A stretch of DNA of 5,536 nucleotides from Giesbergeria sp. (lineage in GTDB: Bacteria; Pseudomonadota; Gammaproteobacteria; Burkholderiales; Burkholderiaceae_C): contig JAUYGP010000019.1 of the NCBI GenBank assembly GCA_030690515.1, positions 1 to 5,536 of the forward strand. The letters are read 5' to 3'. Made by a program: the position numbers and the translations under genes. Each line of letters begins with the position of its first letter. Position 1 is the first letter of the stretch. Of this stretch, positions 1 through 5,536 are shown piece by piece. Under the pieces are notes generated by a model. The model was not told the DNA's origin. It made no database searches and saw nothing but the letters and a program-made list of their open reading frames with translations.

Positions 1-312
1 CTGCTGCTCGCGCAGGCTGCGTGCATCAAGCAAAGCGGGCAAGGCCGGTGTGATGCGCGCCAGCACATCGCCCGCCTGCACGGCATCACCTTCGCGCAGA
101 TCCATGCGCAACACGCGCCCCGCCAGCGGGGCCGAAACACTGTAGCGGTCACGCAGGCGGGTGCGGGCATCGTCGTCAATGCCTGCTTCGAAGCGGCCCT
201 GCACCACTGGTGCCACTTCGACCTGCACCGGCCGGGGTGCAAATGCCCAGGCCAGCAGCGCGGCCAGCGCCAGCGCCGCAGCGCCGCCGTATGCCATGGT
301 TTTCTTGCGCAT
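1..312 (-). CDS. HlyD/MacA-type periplasmic adaptor of an ABC exporter (N-terminal part)
   Basis: The 104 visible codons begin with ATG at 312-310 and stay open to the window edge, so the C-terminus is missing. The start (MRKKTMAYGG) has basic residues followed by one hydrophobic segment at about residues 7-25, which would be an inner-membrane anchor or uncleaved signal. After it comes VQVEVAPVVQGRFEAGI, the usual first beta strand of membrane fusion proteins. Residues 57-87 (YSVSAPLAGRV, then REGDAVQAGDVLARI) are the first half of a biotinyl-lipoyl-like domain with its typical GD.V..GD.L pattern. The last residues (LDARSLREQQ) look like entry into the alpha-helical hairpin. In this family the adaptor bridges an inner-membrane pump to an outer-membrane channel. 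It lies 46 bases downstream of the FtsX-type permease gene on the same strand, so it is most likely the third gene of that operon. The adaptor family is well supported. Whether it is nearer to MacA or to RND adaptors cannot be told from this fragment. Confidence 0.9.
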   Translation of the reverse strand, partial: MRKKTMAYGGAAALALAALLAWAFAPRPVQVEVAPVVQGRFEAGIDDDARTRLRDRYSVSAPLAGRVLRMDLREGDAVQAGDVLARITPALPALLDARSLREQQ

Positions 313-323
313 TGCGGTTTTTT

Positions 324-329
324 CTCCTT
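324..329 (-). promoter_or_regulatory. Ribosome binding site of the adaptor gene
   Basis: On the minus strand AAGGAG lies 11 bases before the ATG at 312, inside the 46-base gap after the permease stop codon. It is the clearest Shine-Dalgarno sequence in the window and supports the adaptor start chosen here. It also suggests that the adaptor is initiated independently, rather than by coupling to the permease as the permease appears to be to the ATPase. Confidence 0.7.
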
Positions 330-358
330 GTGTCGTTTCCAAAGCCTGCACGGCAGGG

Positions 359-2752
359 TCATTCGCGCGTCTTGAGGGCTGCCACCATGTCCAGCCGGTC
401 GATCTGCCGCCGCACCACCAGGGCGCTGGCCACGCCGGCCGCCACCACGCACAGCCCGGCGATCGCATAGGTGCGCGCGCTGATGACCACCGGGAACAAG
501 AACTGGTCGTTCTTGAGCAATTCCACCAGCAGATGCACCAGCCCCCAGCCCATGGCCATGCCCAGCGGCAGGGCCAGCGCGATGCCAATGGCCAACTCGC
601 CCAGCAGCAGCGCCGAGACCTCGCCGCGCGAAAAGCCCAGCACACGCAGGCTGGCCAACTCCCAGGTGCGTTCGGCCAGCGCAATGCGTGCATTGTTGTA
701 GACCACGCCCACCGCGATCACCGAGGCGAACAAGGTGAGGATGGTGCTCATGATGCGCACGTTACGCGCACTCACATCTTCCATGTTGCGCAGCAAGGTG
801 GCCTTGCTGAAGGCCCCAGCCACCCGCGGCAGGGCCTTGGTGGCCTCGAGAAAGCGCGACTCGGCACCCGGCTCCAGCGCCACGGCAAACTGCGTGGCCA
901 GGTCGCCTTCGCGCAGCCAGCGGTTGAGCGTGGCCCGGGGCACATAGGCGTTCAGCCCCATCATCTCGCGCGCCGTGGCGTCCACGCGCACCTCCAGTGT
1001 GCGCTGGCGGCCTTCGAGCACCTCCACGCGCAGCACATCACCCACGCGCACACCGAGCTTGTCGGCCAGCCGGTCGGTGAGCAGCAGGCCCGAGGCTGGC
1101 GGCACACTTTGCCTGCCTTGCACATCGATGATGCGCTGCAGTTGCGCGGCAGGCACCACGCCTTGCAAGCCCACCCGTTCGCTGCGGTGCCCGTACACCA
1201 GGCGCACCGGCACGCTGCGCCCTGGCTCCACCGCCGTGACGCCCGGCAGGCGCGCCAGCTGCAGCGCGGCCAGCGCATCCACCGGCTCGGCCATCCAGAC
1301 GTTGACATCGCTGCGCATGGACAGCTCGAACGTGGTGTCCACGATATGGTCGATGGCATCGCGGAAGAAGTTGCCCATGACCACAATGGCCACCGCCGCC
1401 GCCGTGCCGCCAATGGTCAGCAACGTGCGCAGCGGCCTGCGCTCCATGTTGCGCAGCACCATGCGCAGGCCTGCGGGCATGCCCCGCACGCCCAGCCGCT
1501 CGAACACTGTGCGCCGGTACTGGCCCGGTGCAGGCGGGCGCATGGCCTCGGCTGGAGCCAGGCGCACCGTGGCCCCGACGGCGCTGAGCGTGCCCAGCAG
1601 CGCGGTCGCGCCCGTCACACCGGATCCCACCAGCACCAGCCAGGGCGCCAGGCGGTACTCGAACGCAGGAAATCGAAAGAACTCGGCATACAGCCCCGTC
1701 AACAGCGACCCCATCCAGTAACCCAGCGCCACCCCCAGCGCCAGCCCGACCAGCACGATCACCGCCACCATCTTCAGGTAGTGCGCGGCAATGGCCCCGT
1801 TGGCATAGCCCAGGGCCTTGAGCGCAGCAATCTGTTCGCGCTGCGTGGACACCAGACGCGAGAGCACCACGTGCAGCAAAAAGGCCGCCACCGCCAGAAA
1901 AATGGCGGGCAACACGGTGCCCATCACGCGCTGCTCCTTGATCTCGTTGTCCAGCATGGCGTGCGATGCCTGGTCGGCCCGGCCATGCGCGTCGCGCCCA
2001 CCGTAGGGTGCCAGCAGGCGCGAGAGGGCATCGAGCACAGCGGGCTCGGAGGCCTGGGGCGCCAGCTTGACGGCGACGCGGTTGAACGCGCCCTGCATGT
2101 CATAGGCTGCGGCCAGGGCCTCGTGGTCTACCCAGAACACCCCAAAACCGCGCATGTCGGGCATGCCCGCCATGCCGGCAAAGATGTATTCGGGCGAGAG
2201 CGCCGTGCCCACGATGCGCAGCACACGGCGCTTGCCATTGACCAGCGCGGTCAGCTCGTCGCCGGGGCGCAGGCCGCGCACGCTGGCAAACCCGTCCGAG
2301 ACCAGTGCGTCCAGGGCCCCATCGCTGCGGCCCGCGCCGTGTGCCGCAGCCAGGGCGCGGCCGGTATGCACGGTCACCTGGTTCATGCGCTGCGGGTGGC
2401 GCAGGTCCATGCCGATGAGCTGGCCGATGATGGGATCGGCCAGGCCCGCCATTTCCACGCGCACCACCTGCTCCACCGTGGTCTGCACATCGGCCACGCC
2501 GGGCACGCCGCGCAGCACCCCGGTCAGGGACTGGGGGGCACGCTTGACGATGGCAAACGCATCGGCAAAACGCCCCTGCGCATAAAAGCTCTCGCGTGCC
2601 AGTGCCAGCGAATCCACCGCCGAAAGGCTGGAGACAAAGGCGCCCAGCCCGCTGGCCACCACCAGGGCAATCGTCAGCGCCTGGCTCCACATGCGCCACA
2701 GGTCGCGCAGCAGCTTGCGGTCCAGGGCTTTGAAGGTGGGCGAGAAGATCAC
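359..2752 (-). CDS. ABC transporter permease, duplicated FtsX/MacB-type domains
   Basis: This is the inner-membrane subunit of an ABC exporter, 797 residues from GTG at 2752. I see eight likely membrane helices at about residues 25-44, 277-298, 327-351, 369-394, 442-462, 667-687, 714-742 and 761-780. They form two copies of the FtsX plan: one helix, a periplasmic domain of about 200-230 residues, then three helices. The short cytoplasmic motif after the second helix of each half is repeated: REQIAALKALGY (305-316) and ERTWELASLRVLGFS (694-708). This is the usual FtsX-family region contacting the ATPase. The length and eight-helix layout differ from MacB and LolC/E, which have four helices, and are closer to the YbbP type. 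The reading frame stays open upstream to 2968, but that part is Arg/His/Gly-rich and overlaps the ATPase gene. GTG at 2752 gives a 4-base GTGA overlap with the ATPase stop, which implies translational coupling; GTG at 2755 is equally possible. No strong ribosome site is seen. The cargo is unknown. Confidence 0.92.
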   Translation of the reverse strand: MIFSPTFKALDRKLLRDLWRMWSQALTIALVVASGLGAFVSSLSAVDSLALARESFYAQGRFADAFAIVKRAPQSLTGVLRGVPGVADVQTTVEQVVRVEMAGLADPIIGQLIGMDLRHPQRMNQVTVHTGRALAAAHGAGRSDGALDALVSDGFASVRGLRPGDELTALVNGKRRVLRIVGTALSPEYIFAGMAGMPDMRGFGVFWVDHEALAAAYDMQGAFNRVAVKLAPQASEPAVLDALSRLLAPYGGRDAHGRADQASHAMLDNEIKEQRVMGTVLPAIFLAVAAFLLHVVLSRLVSTQREQIAALKALGYANGAIAAHYLKMVAVIVLVGLALGVALGYWMGSLLTGLYAEFFRFPAFEYRLAPWLVLVGSGVTGATALLGTLSAVGATVRLAPAEAMRPPAPGQYRRTVFERLGVRGMPAGLRMVLRNMERRPLRTLLTIGGTAAAVAIVVMGNFFRDAIDHIVDTTFELSMRSDVNVWMAEPVDALAALQLARLPGVTAVEPGRSVPVRLVYGHRSERVGLQGVVPAAQLQRIIDVQGRQSVPPASGLLLTDRLADKLGVRVGDVLRVEVLEGRQRTLEVRVDATAREMMGLNAYVPRATLNRWLREGDLATQFAVALEPGAESRFLEATKALPRVAGAFSKATLLRNMEDVSARNVRIMSTILTLFASVIAVGVVYNNARIALAERTWELASLRVLGFSRGEVSALLLGELAIGIALALPLGMAMGWGLVHLLVELLKNDQFLFPVVISARTYAIAGLCVVAAGVASALVVRRQIDRLDMVAALKTRE

Positions 2753-3534
2753 CACGACAGCTCGGAAGGCTTCAGGCGGTGCCCGTTGCGCTCCACGCGC
2801 AGGATGGTGCCATCGCCCAGATACACCACACGGTCGGCCATGGCGGCAATGGCTGCGTTGTGCGTGATGACCACCGCCGTGGTGCCCAGCTCGGCATTGA
2901 TGCGGGCAATCACCTCCAGCACCATCTTGCCGGTCTGGTAGTCCAGCGCCCCGGTGGGTTCGTCGCACAGCAGCACCGCCGGGCGCTTGACGATGGCCCG
3001 CGCAATGGCCACACGCTGCTGCTCTCCGCCCGAGAGCTGGGCCGGAAAGTGGTGCTGGCGCGGCGTAAGGCCGACCATGGCGACGGCCTCGTCGATAGGC
3101 ATGGGGTTGGACGCGATGTCGGTCACCAACGCCACGTTCTCGCGCACCGTGAGGCTGGGAATCAGGTTGTAGAACTGAAAGACAAAACCCACATGCTCGC
3201 GCCGGTAGGCCGTAAGGGCCGCCTCACTGGCGCCCGTGAGCCGCTGGTCGGCAAACCAGACCTCGCCCGTGCTGGGCACGTCCAGCCCGCCCAAAATGTT
3301 CAGCAAGGTGGATTTGCCACTGCCCGAAGCCCCCAGCAAGACAACAAATTCACCCTGCACGATGTCCAGATTCACATCGTGCAGCGCATGCACCTCGACC
3401 GCACCGGTAAGGTAGGTTTTGCCCACCCCCTGGGCGCGGAACACCACGGGCGCGCCCGATGGATCCCGGGAACGGGCGTTAGGGTCAGGGGCGGTGTGAG
3501 AGGTAGCGGCAGGCGCCTGGGAAGACAACAGCAT
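2749..3534 (-). CDS. ABC transporter ATP-binding protein, LolD/MacB family
   Basis: This 261-residue nucleotide-binding subunit should power the FtsX-type permease encoded next. All ATPase motifs are present and look intact: Walker A GASGSGKST (68-76), Q-loop Gln120 in FVFQFYNLIPSLTVREN, signature LSGGEQQ (167-173), Walker B VLLCDEP (187-193), D-loop GALD (195-198) and the H-loop His225 in THN. FQFYNL.P.LT..EN and DEPTGALD are typical of the LolD/MacB/FtsE group that works with FtsX-fold permeases. The first 28 or so residues are Ala/Ser/Pro-rich and look unstructured; the family core begins near VVFRAQGVGKTY. The true start could therefore be the GTG at codon 30 or 31. The ATG at 3534 has only a weak AGCAGG-like ribosome site about 14 bases upstream. 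The stop overlaps the permease start, so the two are almost certainly made together in a fixed ratio. The molecule exported is not shown by the sequence. Confidence 0.95.
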   Translation of the reverse strand: MLLSSQAPAATSHTAPDPNARSRDPSGAPVVFRAQGVGKTYLTGAVEVHALHDVNLDIVQGEFVVLLGASGSGKSTLLNILGGLDVPSTGEVWFADQRLTGASEAALTAYRREHVGFVFQFYNLIPSLTVRENVALVTDIASNPMPIDEAVAMVGLTPRQHHFPAQLSGGEQQRVAIARAIVKRPAVLLCDEPTGALDYQTGKMVLEVIARINAELGTTAVVITHNAAIAAMADRVVYLGDGTILRVERNGHRLKPSELSW

Positions 3535-3556
3535 GGCTGTTCAGTGTGCCTGCTGC

Positions 3557-3570
3557 TTGACCGGTGTCAA
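3557..3570. promoter_or_regulatory. 14-bp dyad (TTGAC-N4-GTCAA) upstream of the exporter operon
   Basis: This is a perfect 5+5 inverted repeat with a 4-base centre, lying 22 bases before the ATPase ATG. On the minus strand it includes TTGACA, a consensus -35 hexamer, but the hexamer 17 bases downstream (ACACTG) is a poor -10. It could be a regulator-binding site overlapping a weak promoter for the exporter genes. No cognate regulator gene is in the window. A 14-bp dyad can also arise by chance, so the call is tentative. Confidence 0.3.
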
Positions 3571-3624
3571 CCGACTGGATCAAGGAACGGGAGGACTGAA
3601 GCGCATCCCGGTGCAACACTGCAT

Positions 3625-3674
3625 TAGCTATGGTAAATATAGCTATTAGCGCTTACCAGCAAAGCGCTAGCAGC
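3625..3674. repeat. Double-hairpin intergenic palindromic repeat
   Basis: Two inverted repeats stand next to each other. The first is TAGCTAT (3625-3631) with ATAGCTA (3639-3645) around a 7-base loop. The second is TAGCGCTT (3647-3654) with AAGCGCTA (3662-3669), also around a 7-base loop; it extends outward through one G-T pair and one mismatch to GCT (3642-3644) with AGC (3672-3674). The extended second stem shares bases 3642-3645 with the first, so the two are partly exclusive. The layout and the AGCGCTT...AAGCGCTAGCAGCC core match a repeat I remember as very common between genes in Acidovorax, Delftia, Polaromonas and related Comamonadaceae; this is recollection, not a search. It lies 10-59 bases after the diguanylate cyclase stop and is AT-richer than its surroundings. 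It may form a 3' RNA structure there, but no T-tract follows on the minus strand. Confidence 0.75.
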
Positions 3675-3683
3675 CAAAAACAC

Positions 3684-5021
3684 TCAAATTTCAGAAACCA
3701 GACGCCGACCGTGCCGCACGGCGGTGATCACCGTTCCCTCGGCTCCCTCGATGCCCTGGGCCTCGGGGTCTTCACCCAGCAGTTCCACGGTGACGGAGGG
3801 GTCGCCCTTGGCCACCGGTTCCTGGACCACCACCTGGTTGCGCCCACCTTCCTTGGCCATGTACATGGCCGTATCGGAGCGCGAGAAAAACTCCAGCACG
3901 GACTCGCCCGGGATGTATTGCGTGACACCAATGGACACCGACACCCGGCTCTTGAGCAGGCCCGTCCAGGGGTGCGCCTCGACCTGCGCACGGATGCGCT
4001 CGCACGTATTGAGCGCGGGCAGCAGCGAGGTCGCCGGAAAGATGAGCAAAAATTCCTCACCCCCGTAACGGCCAAAGATGTCCCCGGCACGCACGTTTTC
4101 CTGTGCCACACGGGCAAAGCCGCGCAACACCTCGTCGCCGCCCAGATGGCCCAGTTCGTCGTTGATGCGCTTGAAGTGGTCCAGGTCGATCACGGCCAGG
4201 CACAAGGGAATGCCGGTCTCGTCGGACAGCTGCTTTTGCTCCTCCAGTGCGGCCACGATGTAGCGGCGGTTGAAGCACCCCAGCAGCGTGTCGCGCTGGG
4301 CATCTTCCTGGATATTCTTGATCTTGCGGCTGGCCCGGTGCAGGATGCGCTGCAGCATCTGCACCTTGCCCACCAGATAGATGAAGCTAGGCAGAGACAC
4401 CGCCAGAGCCACGAAGTGCAACACTTCCAGCCGCAGCAGCGCGTCGTTCTGCTGCGCCATGTAGTGCAGCGCAATCACCACCGCATACCCCGACAACAGC
4501 GCCCAGGCCACCAGAAACGCCGTGCGGCGGGGAATCCGGTACATGCCATAGGCAATGGCGACAAAGCTGAACGGCGCCAGCAAAATCTGCATGGCTGGGT
4601 CCAGGTAAACCACCACCAGCATGCAAGCCAAGGCCGATACCACGATAGGCAGTTTGAGCCGTTTTTCGTGCGCCCGCATGTGCAAGCCCGACTTGAAAGC
4701 TACCCAAAAAATCAGCGAGAGACCAACGGTCAGGCCCGACAAAACATACAGCGTGCGCGGCTGAACCATGCCCAGCGCTTGAAAAACCAGCGCCGCAACC
4801 AGGTACAGCCCGACCAGCGACAGGGCGATCAGCCATTTTTGTGCGTTGGTTCTGCGCCCGCCCGACCGACCCGCATCAACCCGGCGGCGCACGTGCTGCA
4901 AGACCACGGCCGACGAATCGTCGAAGTCCATGCTGGCATCGGTCAATGGAAAGGCCTCAGACGCAGAGAACTTCGGCTTACCGCTTTTAAAGATCATGGT
5001 CAAAAGGGTGGCTGCAGCCAT
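3684..5021 (-). CDS. Membrane-bound diguanylate cyclase (GGDEF protein)
   Basis: This 445-residue protein is predicted to make cyclic di-GMP from two GTP at the inner membrane. It has about 60 polar N-terminal residues, then six likely membrane helices (about 62-82, 90-109, 124-140, 142-160, 167-187, 198-218), a basic linking helix (219-242) and a GGDEF domain (about 243-402). The domain opens with RDTLLGCFNRRY, a variant of the usual D.LTGL.NRR. It has the metal-binding D279 in VIDLDHFKRIND and an intact GGEEF active site at 320-324. RAGD at 311-314, five residues before GGEEF, is the standard inhibitory I-site, so product feedback is expected. About 43 residues follow the domain, acidic and low in similarity to anything I know. 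The six-helix region resembles MASE-type sensors in plan, but I cannot name it or its signal. No EAL domain is present. No start has a good ribosome site: ATG 5021 is the first, ATG 4997 and 4931 are alternatives. It lies alone between two gaps. Confidence 0.93.
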   Translation of the reverse strand: MAAATLLTMIFKSGKPKFSASEAFPLTDASMDFDDSSAVVLQHVRRRVDAGRSGGRRTNAQKWLIALSLVGLYLVAALVFQALGMVQPRTLYVLSGLTVGLSLIFWVAFKSGLHMRAHEKRLKLPIVVSALACMLVVVYLDPAMQILLAPFSFVAIAYGMYRIPRRTAFLVAWALLSGYAVVIALHYMAQQNDALLRLEVLHFVALAVSLPSFIYLVGKVQMLQRILHRASRKIKNIQEDAQRDTLLGCFNRRYIVAALEEQKQLSDETGIPLCLAVIDLDHFKRINDELGHLGGDEVLRGFARVAQENVRAGDIFGRYGGEEFLLIFPATSLLPALNTCERIRAQVEAHPWTGLLKSRVSVSIGVTQYIPGESVLEFFSRSDTAMYMAKEGGRNQVVVQEPVAKGDPSVTVELLGEDPEAQGIEGAEGTVITAVRHGRRLVSEI

Positions 5022-5081
5022 GGCGCATGAAGAGGTGAGAACACGGTTGGTTGTCGAAAAAGAGGTCTTACAAAAAACAGT

Positions 5082-5138
5082 GGCGCGGCCCGTTTGCCAA
5101 AACTATTTGTTACATCGCGGCATAAAAAAACCCGCGCC
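5082..5138 (-). promoter_or_regulatory. Possible alternative-pairing leader upstream of the diguanylate cyclase gene
   Basis: On the minus strand GGCGCGG (5138-5132) can pair with CCGCG (5120-5116) across a loop containing seven Ts. It can also pair with CCGCGCC (5088-5082), which is followed after four bases by six Ts (5077-5072). The two pairings exclude each other and the second ends in a terminator-like U-tract, 51 bases before the ATG at 5021. The 43-base loop of the second pairing is long for an intrinsic terminator, and no transcription start is known, so this is a weak structural suggestion. Confidence 0.2.
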
Positions 5139-5213
5139 CTGGCCCATGGCACCCATTCTCGACGGGATCTGCGTCTGCCATGCCCTGAGCAATCCGCCAA
5201 AGGGCCGCTGCAA

Positions 5214-5304
5214 CCCAACCCCCAACCCCTTATCGAAGCACCCTGCCCCGTTGGCACCAGCGGTAAACACGGCATCATAAGGAGAAGCACCCTCACCCAC
5301 CCCC
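5214..5304 (-). other. G-tract cluster on the minus strand
   Basis: The minus strand has eight runs of three to five Gs: 5304-5300, 5298-5296, 5292-5290, 5249-5246, 5243-5241, 5229-5226, 5223-5219 and 5216-5214. The last three are separated by only two bases each. The last four could form a three-layer G-quadruplex if the 11-base loop at 5240-5230 is tolerated. The runs sit in the untranslated stretch after the rarD-like stop. Any function is inference. Confidence 0.35.
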
Positions 5305-5326
5305 GTGTTTACCAGTAGGTGCAGGG
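5241..5326. repeat. Extended inverted repeat downstream of the rarD-like gene
   Basis: The core arms are perfect over 11 bases: GGTAAACACGG (5262-5272) and CCGTGTTTACC (5303-5313), with a 30-base loop. Outside them, GCACC (5254-5258) pairs with GGTGC (5318-5322) across a 3x4 internal loop, and CCCT (5241-5244) with AGGG (5323-5326) across a bulge. A 10-base direct repeat, GAAGCACCCT, occurs at 5235-5244 and again within the loop at 5284-5293. The arms begin 24 bases after the rarD-like stop on the minus strand. No T-tract follows on either strand, so it is not a standard terminator. It may be a structured RNA 3' end, a binding site or a repeat-element remnant. Confidence 0.6.
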
Positions 5327-5349
5327 CCCTATCGCCGAGGACTGATGTA

Positions 5350-5536
5350 TCACAAAGCTGGACGTGCGCGAGACCACCAGCCTTCCAGGGAATACACCAG
5401 CAAAGCCGCCCAGATCAGCATAAAACCTGCCAGGCGGGACAGCTCGAACGGCTCATGGAACAGCCATACACCCAGCGCAAACTGCAGGCTGGGCGAGAGA
5501 TATTGCAGGATACCCATCGTGGCCAGGGGAATCCGC
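5350..5536 (-). CDS. rarD: RarD-type EamA/DMT transporter (C-terminal end)
   Basis: Only the last 61 codons and the TGA stop (5352-5350) are in the window; the gene continues beyond the right edge. The residues include RIPLATMGILQYLSPSLQF, then ALGVWLFHEPFE and LAGFMLIWAALLVYSLEGWW. They follow the end of E. coli RarD closely: a helix with LGF.QY..P.L.F, a short loop with a conserved Glu, then a final helix with F.FIW.AL. The two hydrophobic segments (about visible residues 4-25 and 35-54) would be the last two helices of this ten-helix inner-membrane family. RarD is annotated in databases as a chloramphenicol-sensitivity protein, but its substrate is not firmly established. The symbol rests on this short but characteristic C-terminus; another EamA family member is possible. 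Confidence 0.8.
   Translation of the reverse strand, partial: RIPLATMGILQYLSPSLQFALGVWLFHEPFELSRLAGFMLIWAALLVYSLEGWWSRARPAL

Larger units (their letters stand above)
5022..5349. other. 328-base intergenic region without a supported gene
   Basis: This stretch separates the rarD-like gene from the diguanylate cyclase gene, both on the minus strand. Short open frames exist on both strands, but none has a ribosome site, a recognisable domain or convincing residue composition. I found no tRNA and no match to the conserved core of the cyclic di-GMP, TPP or cobalamin riboswitches. The visible content is an extended inverted repeat (5241-5326), G-tracts on the minus strand (5214-5304), and a GC arm with two possible partners near A/T tracts (5082-5138); these are listed separately. 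A promoter for the diguanylate cyclase gene should lie here, but I could not identify convincing -35 and -10 boxes. Confidence 0.7.

Noticed and set aside
161..2941. A 926-codon open frame on the plus strand opposite the adaptor, permease and part of the ATPase
   Set aside because: The product is rich in His, Gln, Arg and Ala with no domain or membrane pattern, as expected opposite a GC-rich gene. The minus strand encodes a clear FtsX-type permease across the same bases.
2753..2968. Upstream extension of the permease reading frame to an ATG at 2968
   Set aside because: The extra 72 residues are Arg/His/Gly-rich, do not look like a protein N-terminus and lie wholly over the ATPase C-terminal coding sequence.
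3642..3674. Intrinsic terminator of the diguanylate cyclase gene
   Set aside because: The hairpin is well placed, but on the minus strand it is followed by ATATTTACC rather than a T-tract. The sequence fits a dispersed repeat better.
3630..5030. A 466-codon open frame on the plus strand opposite the diguanylate cyclase
   Set aside because: It mirrors the GGDEF gene and has Gln/His/Arg-rich low-complexity composition. It also starts inside the palindromic repeat and has no ribosome site.
5103..5300. A 65-codon minus-strand frame (MGEGASPYDAVFTAG...) in the gap
   Set aside because: It begins with GTG inside the loop of the inverted repeat and has no ribosome site. Its Gly-rich content follows from the G-tracts, so a structured non-coding stretch explains it better.
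5262..5330. Resemblance to 4.5S signal recognition RNA (GTTTACCAG and GCAGGGCCC)
   Set aside because: The conserved GGAAGGAAGCAGC apical domain is absent and the order of the shared words is wrong.
5022..5349. Cyclic di-GMP riboswitch before the GGDEF gene
   Set aside because: I looked for the conserved GEMM-I core (CGCAAAGCC and the GGUAGGUAGCGGGGUUACC receptor region) on the minus strand and did not find it.

Overview
The window is GC-rich DNA. The dense coding, the gene content and one characteristic intergenic palindromic repeat suggest a betaproteobacterium of the Comamonadaceae (Acidovorax-like). That assignment is inferred from composition and remembered repeat and protein similarity, not from a search. 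All five recognisable protein genes lie on the minus strand, so transcription runs from high to low coordinates.

Reading in that direction, the window opens with the last 61 codons of a RarD-type EamA/DMT transporter (5536-5350). A 328-base gap without a supported gene follows (5349-5022). It holds an extended inverted repeat, many G-tracts on the minus strand, and a GC arm that can pair with two alternative partners in the leader of the next gene. Next is a complete membrane-bound diguanylate cyclase (5021-3684), with six predicted membrane segments and a GGDEF domain whose catalytic GGEEF and inhibitory RxxD sites are both intact.

A 149-base AT-richer gap (3683-3535) carries a compact double-hairpin repeat and a 14-bp TTGAC dyad. 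Beyond it is an export operon: a LolD/MacB-type ABC ATPase (3534-2749), a 797-residue FtsX-family permease with a duplicated four-helix unit (2752-359, start overlapping the ATPase stop by 4 bases), and the N-terminal third or so of a HlyD-type periplasmic adaptor (312-1, cut by the window edge). Together these would form an ATP-driven inner-membrane pump linked to an adaptor, which usually works with an outer-membrane channel. No channel gene is visible here, and the cargo is unknown.

I see no rRNA, tRNA, CRISPR array, insertion sequence, phage gene or defence system. The genes are ordinary chromosomal ones. The parts worth a second look are the non-coding structures in the two gaps. I did not find a convincing new biological system.
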